From Cryobacterium shii (GTDB lineage Bacteria > Actinomycetota > Actinomycetes > Actinomycetales > Microbacteriaceae), in the NCBI RefSeq assembly GCF_004402595.1, contig NZ_SOFY01000064.1:48430-112429 (forward strand): a stretch of 64,000 bases of DNA, given 5' to 3'. The notes beneath the pieces are model-generated. The model was given only the letters and a program-made list of their open reading frames with translations. It was not told where the DNA came from and made no database searches. The translations under genes were made by a program, and so were the position numbers. Each line of letters opens with the position of its first letter. The first letter of the stretch is position 1. Positions 62,800-64,000 of the stretch are shown here, one piece after another.

Positions 62800-63122
62800 T
62801 GGAAATCACCCCGCAGCAGGTCTTCGCCCGGCTGGCCGACACCCCACTCGCCGACGCCCAGATCGTCGACGTTCGGGAAACGGCGGAGCTCGCCGACGGC
62901 ATGATCGACGGCGCCATCCACATCCCGCTCAGTACCGTTCCCGAACGCCACGGCGAGTTGGACAGGGCCCGGCCGGTCATCGTGGTCTGCCGCAGCGGCC
63001 GCCGGAGTGCCAGCGCGGCCGATCAGCTGTCCCAGGTGGGGTTCGACGCGTATACGATGGCCGGCGGCATGCTCGAGTGGGCGGCCCTGGGCTTCCCGAC
63101 GGTCGTGCCCCTCACGCACTGA
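62796..63122 (+). CDS. Single-domain rhodanese
   Basis: 108 residues with the active loop Cys65-Arg-Ser-Gly-Arg-Arg70 and QIVDVRETAEL at the N-terminus. It transfers sulfur from persulfide donors. Last gene of the CstB-like operon. The TGA stop (63120-63122) lies in the first unit of a 12-bp repeat; the frame then continues without another stop into the PIG-L gene. A TGG instead of TGA would fuse the two proteins. Confidence 0.88.
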   Translation: MMEITPQQVFARLADTPLADAQIVDVRETAELADGMIDGAIHIPLSTVPERHGELDRARPVIVVCRSGRRSASAADQLSQVGFDAYTMAGGMLEWAALGFPTVVPLTH

Positions 63123-63170
63123 CTCACGCACTGGCTCACGCACTGGCTCACGCACTGGCTCACGCACTGG
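63111..63170. repeat. Five 12-bp tandem repeats after the rhodanese
   Basis: CTCACGCACTGA (63111-63122) is followed by four CTCACGCACTGG units. The first unit's A creates the rhodanese stop; the rest would encode LTHW four times in the same frame as the downstream deacetylase. Confidence 0.92.
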
Positions 63171-63197
63171 GCCAGGGTGGGCGGTACTGTCGAGACC

Positions 63198-63878
63198 ATG
63201 CCGCATCCCACTGCCAGCTCTCTCCCCACCTGGTCCTCCGTGCTCGTGGTCGTCGCGCACCCCGATGACGAGTCATTCGGGCTGGGCGCGATCCTCAACG
63301 CCTTCTCCGGTGCCGGAGCCGGAGTCGACCTGCTCTGCTTCACCCAGGGGGAGGCGTCCACGCTGCACGGAGTCCCCGGGGACCTCGCCCAGGTGCGCAA
63401 GGCCGAGCTGGATGCCGCGGCGTCGGCCCTGGGCGTGCAGCGGACCACGCTCCGCGACTACGCGGACGGTGCGCTCGACGCCGTGAATCTGGACACTCTG
63501 GCGGCGGAGGTGGTCGCCGCGGCCGAATCCGCGCGTCCCGACGGGCTTCTGGTCTTCGACGACTCCGGCGTGACCGGTCACCCCGACCACGTTGCGGCCA
63601 CGGCGGTCGCCCTGGCCGCGGCAGAGACCCTGAACCTCCCGGTCCTGGGCTGGACCCTTCCGGGCAGCGTGGCGCTGGACCTGAACCGGGAATACGGAGC
63701 CGCCTTCACGGGGCACCCCGACGCCGAGATCGATCTGCGGATCAGCGTCGACCGGGAGAGGCAGCACGCCGCGATCCAGGCTCACGCCAGCCAGGCCGTG
63801 CCCGGAAGCGTGTTGTGGCGCCGGCTGGAACTGCTCGGCGACGCCGAGAACCTCCGCTGGCTGCGCCCGCCGACCTGA
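63198..63878 (+). CDS. PIG-L/LmbE-family deacetylase
   Basis: 226 residues. The zinc-site motif is Ala20-His21-Pro-Asp23-Asp24 (VVAHPDDESF), with the second His in TGHPDHVAA. The family removes N-acetyl groups from GlcNAc-type substrates and includes MshB and Mca of mycothiol metabolism; this one may belong to any of several such groups. The start is ATG 63198; GTG 63177 is also possible. In frame with the rhodanese except for one TGA. Confidence 0.82.
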   Translation: MPHPTASSLPTWSSVLVVVAHPDDESFGLGAILNAFSGAGAGVDLLCFTQGEASTLHGVPGDLAQVRKAELDAAASALGVQRTTLRDYADGALDAVNLDTLAAEVVAAAESARPDGLLVFDDSGVTGHPDHVAATAVALAAAETLNLPVLGWTLPGSVALDLNREYGAAFTGHPDAEIDLRISVDRERQHAAIQAHASQAVPGSVLWRRLELLGDAENLRWLRPPT

Positions 63879-63903
63879 CCACCCCGCTCCCACCCCCCTC
63901 GCG

Positions 63904-63925
63904 AACCAATTCGACGGAGATTTTG
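63904..63925. repeat. Further copy of the dispersed palindromic element arm
   Basis: The 22-base arm seen at 26131-26152 recurs exactly here, 26 bases past the PIG-L stop. No right arm is seen in the remaining 75 bases, so the copy may continue or be solitary. The window ends at 64000. Confidence 0.85.
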
Positions 63926-64000
63926 GCTCTCCTGTCGTAACCGTGGGTTAAACCCGGCCGGGGAGCACTGGTTTGTGGCCGCCGAGGCTGAGCATGGCGA

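Noticed and set aside
63111..63170. CRISPR-like appearance of the 12-bp units
   Set aside because: Units are adjacent with no spacers and overlap coding sequence; it is a microsatellite.

Overview
The window is a 64-kb piece of high-GC actinobacterial chromosome. A DUF222/HNH endonuclease gene, the phosphatase/DUF3090/SCO1664 trio, many GTG and TTG starts and frequent GGATGCC/GGCATCC codon contexts suggest Microbacteriaceae (Cryobacterium-like). The genus is an inference. I see no rRNA, tRNA, CRISPR array, prophage or IS element.

Layout: 1-5.7 kb holds a phosphoesterase end, an HNH endonuclease, an aldo/keto reductase, a C-terminal glgX remnant and a three-gene envelope/stress operon (DUF3618, holin-like DUF1469, YtxH-like). 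6-11 kb has a serine hydrolase, small membrane proteins and a lipoprotein. 11-14 kb is a decaying OpuC-type osmoprotectant ABC operon: decapitated ATPase, frameshifted permease, binding protein with a nonsense codon. 14-24.6 kb carries exporters, a broken DNA alkylation-repair gene, PadR plus an AarF-type kinase, an ArsR/CDF metal-efflux pair, a GGDEF-EAL protein and DUF1206. 24.6-34.5 kb has a double PAP2 phosphatase, the phosphatase/DUF3090/SCO1664 trio, nrdDG behind paired NrdR boxes, an RluA-type pseudouridine synthase, a class F sortase with a Cys-repeat surface protein, and arfB.

34.5-54.5 kb is catabolic: an aromatic-type FAD monooxygenase with IclR-like boxes, a LacI-controlled oligopeptide ABC transporter in an operon with a C45 (acyltransferase-like) amidohydrolase, a saccharopine-dehydrogenase-family enzyme divergent from a kinase + phospho-lyase-type aminotransferase fusion, a Nudix hydrolase, a flavin reductase, a semialdehyde dehydrogenase and an MFS protein. 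54.5-58.2 kb has a ruined P-type ATPase and a PPK2 gene with a one-base frameshift at its start.

58.3-63.1 kb looks like a persulfide-stress regulon. Three ATACCCC-N2-GGGGTAT operators of CsoR/CstR type flank a 55-aa Cys/His protein, a thioredoxin-MFS pair and a CstB-like persulfide dioxygenase-rhodanese, followed by a NiCoT transporter and a rhodanese. A PIG-L deacetylase ends the window.

Two themes run through the window. First, broken genes are dense, with all three stop codons appearing as in-frame lesions. Second, short tandem or palindromic repeats sit at gene borders, including a dispersed palindromic element at 26.1 kb with another arm at 63.9 kb.
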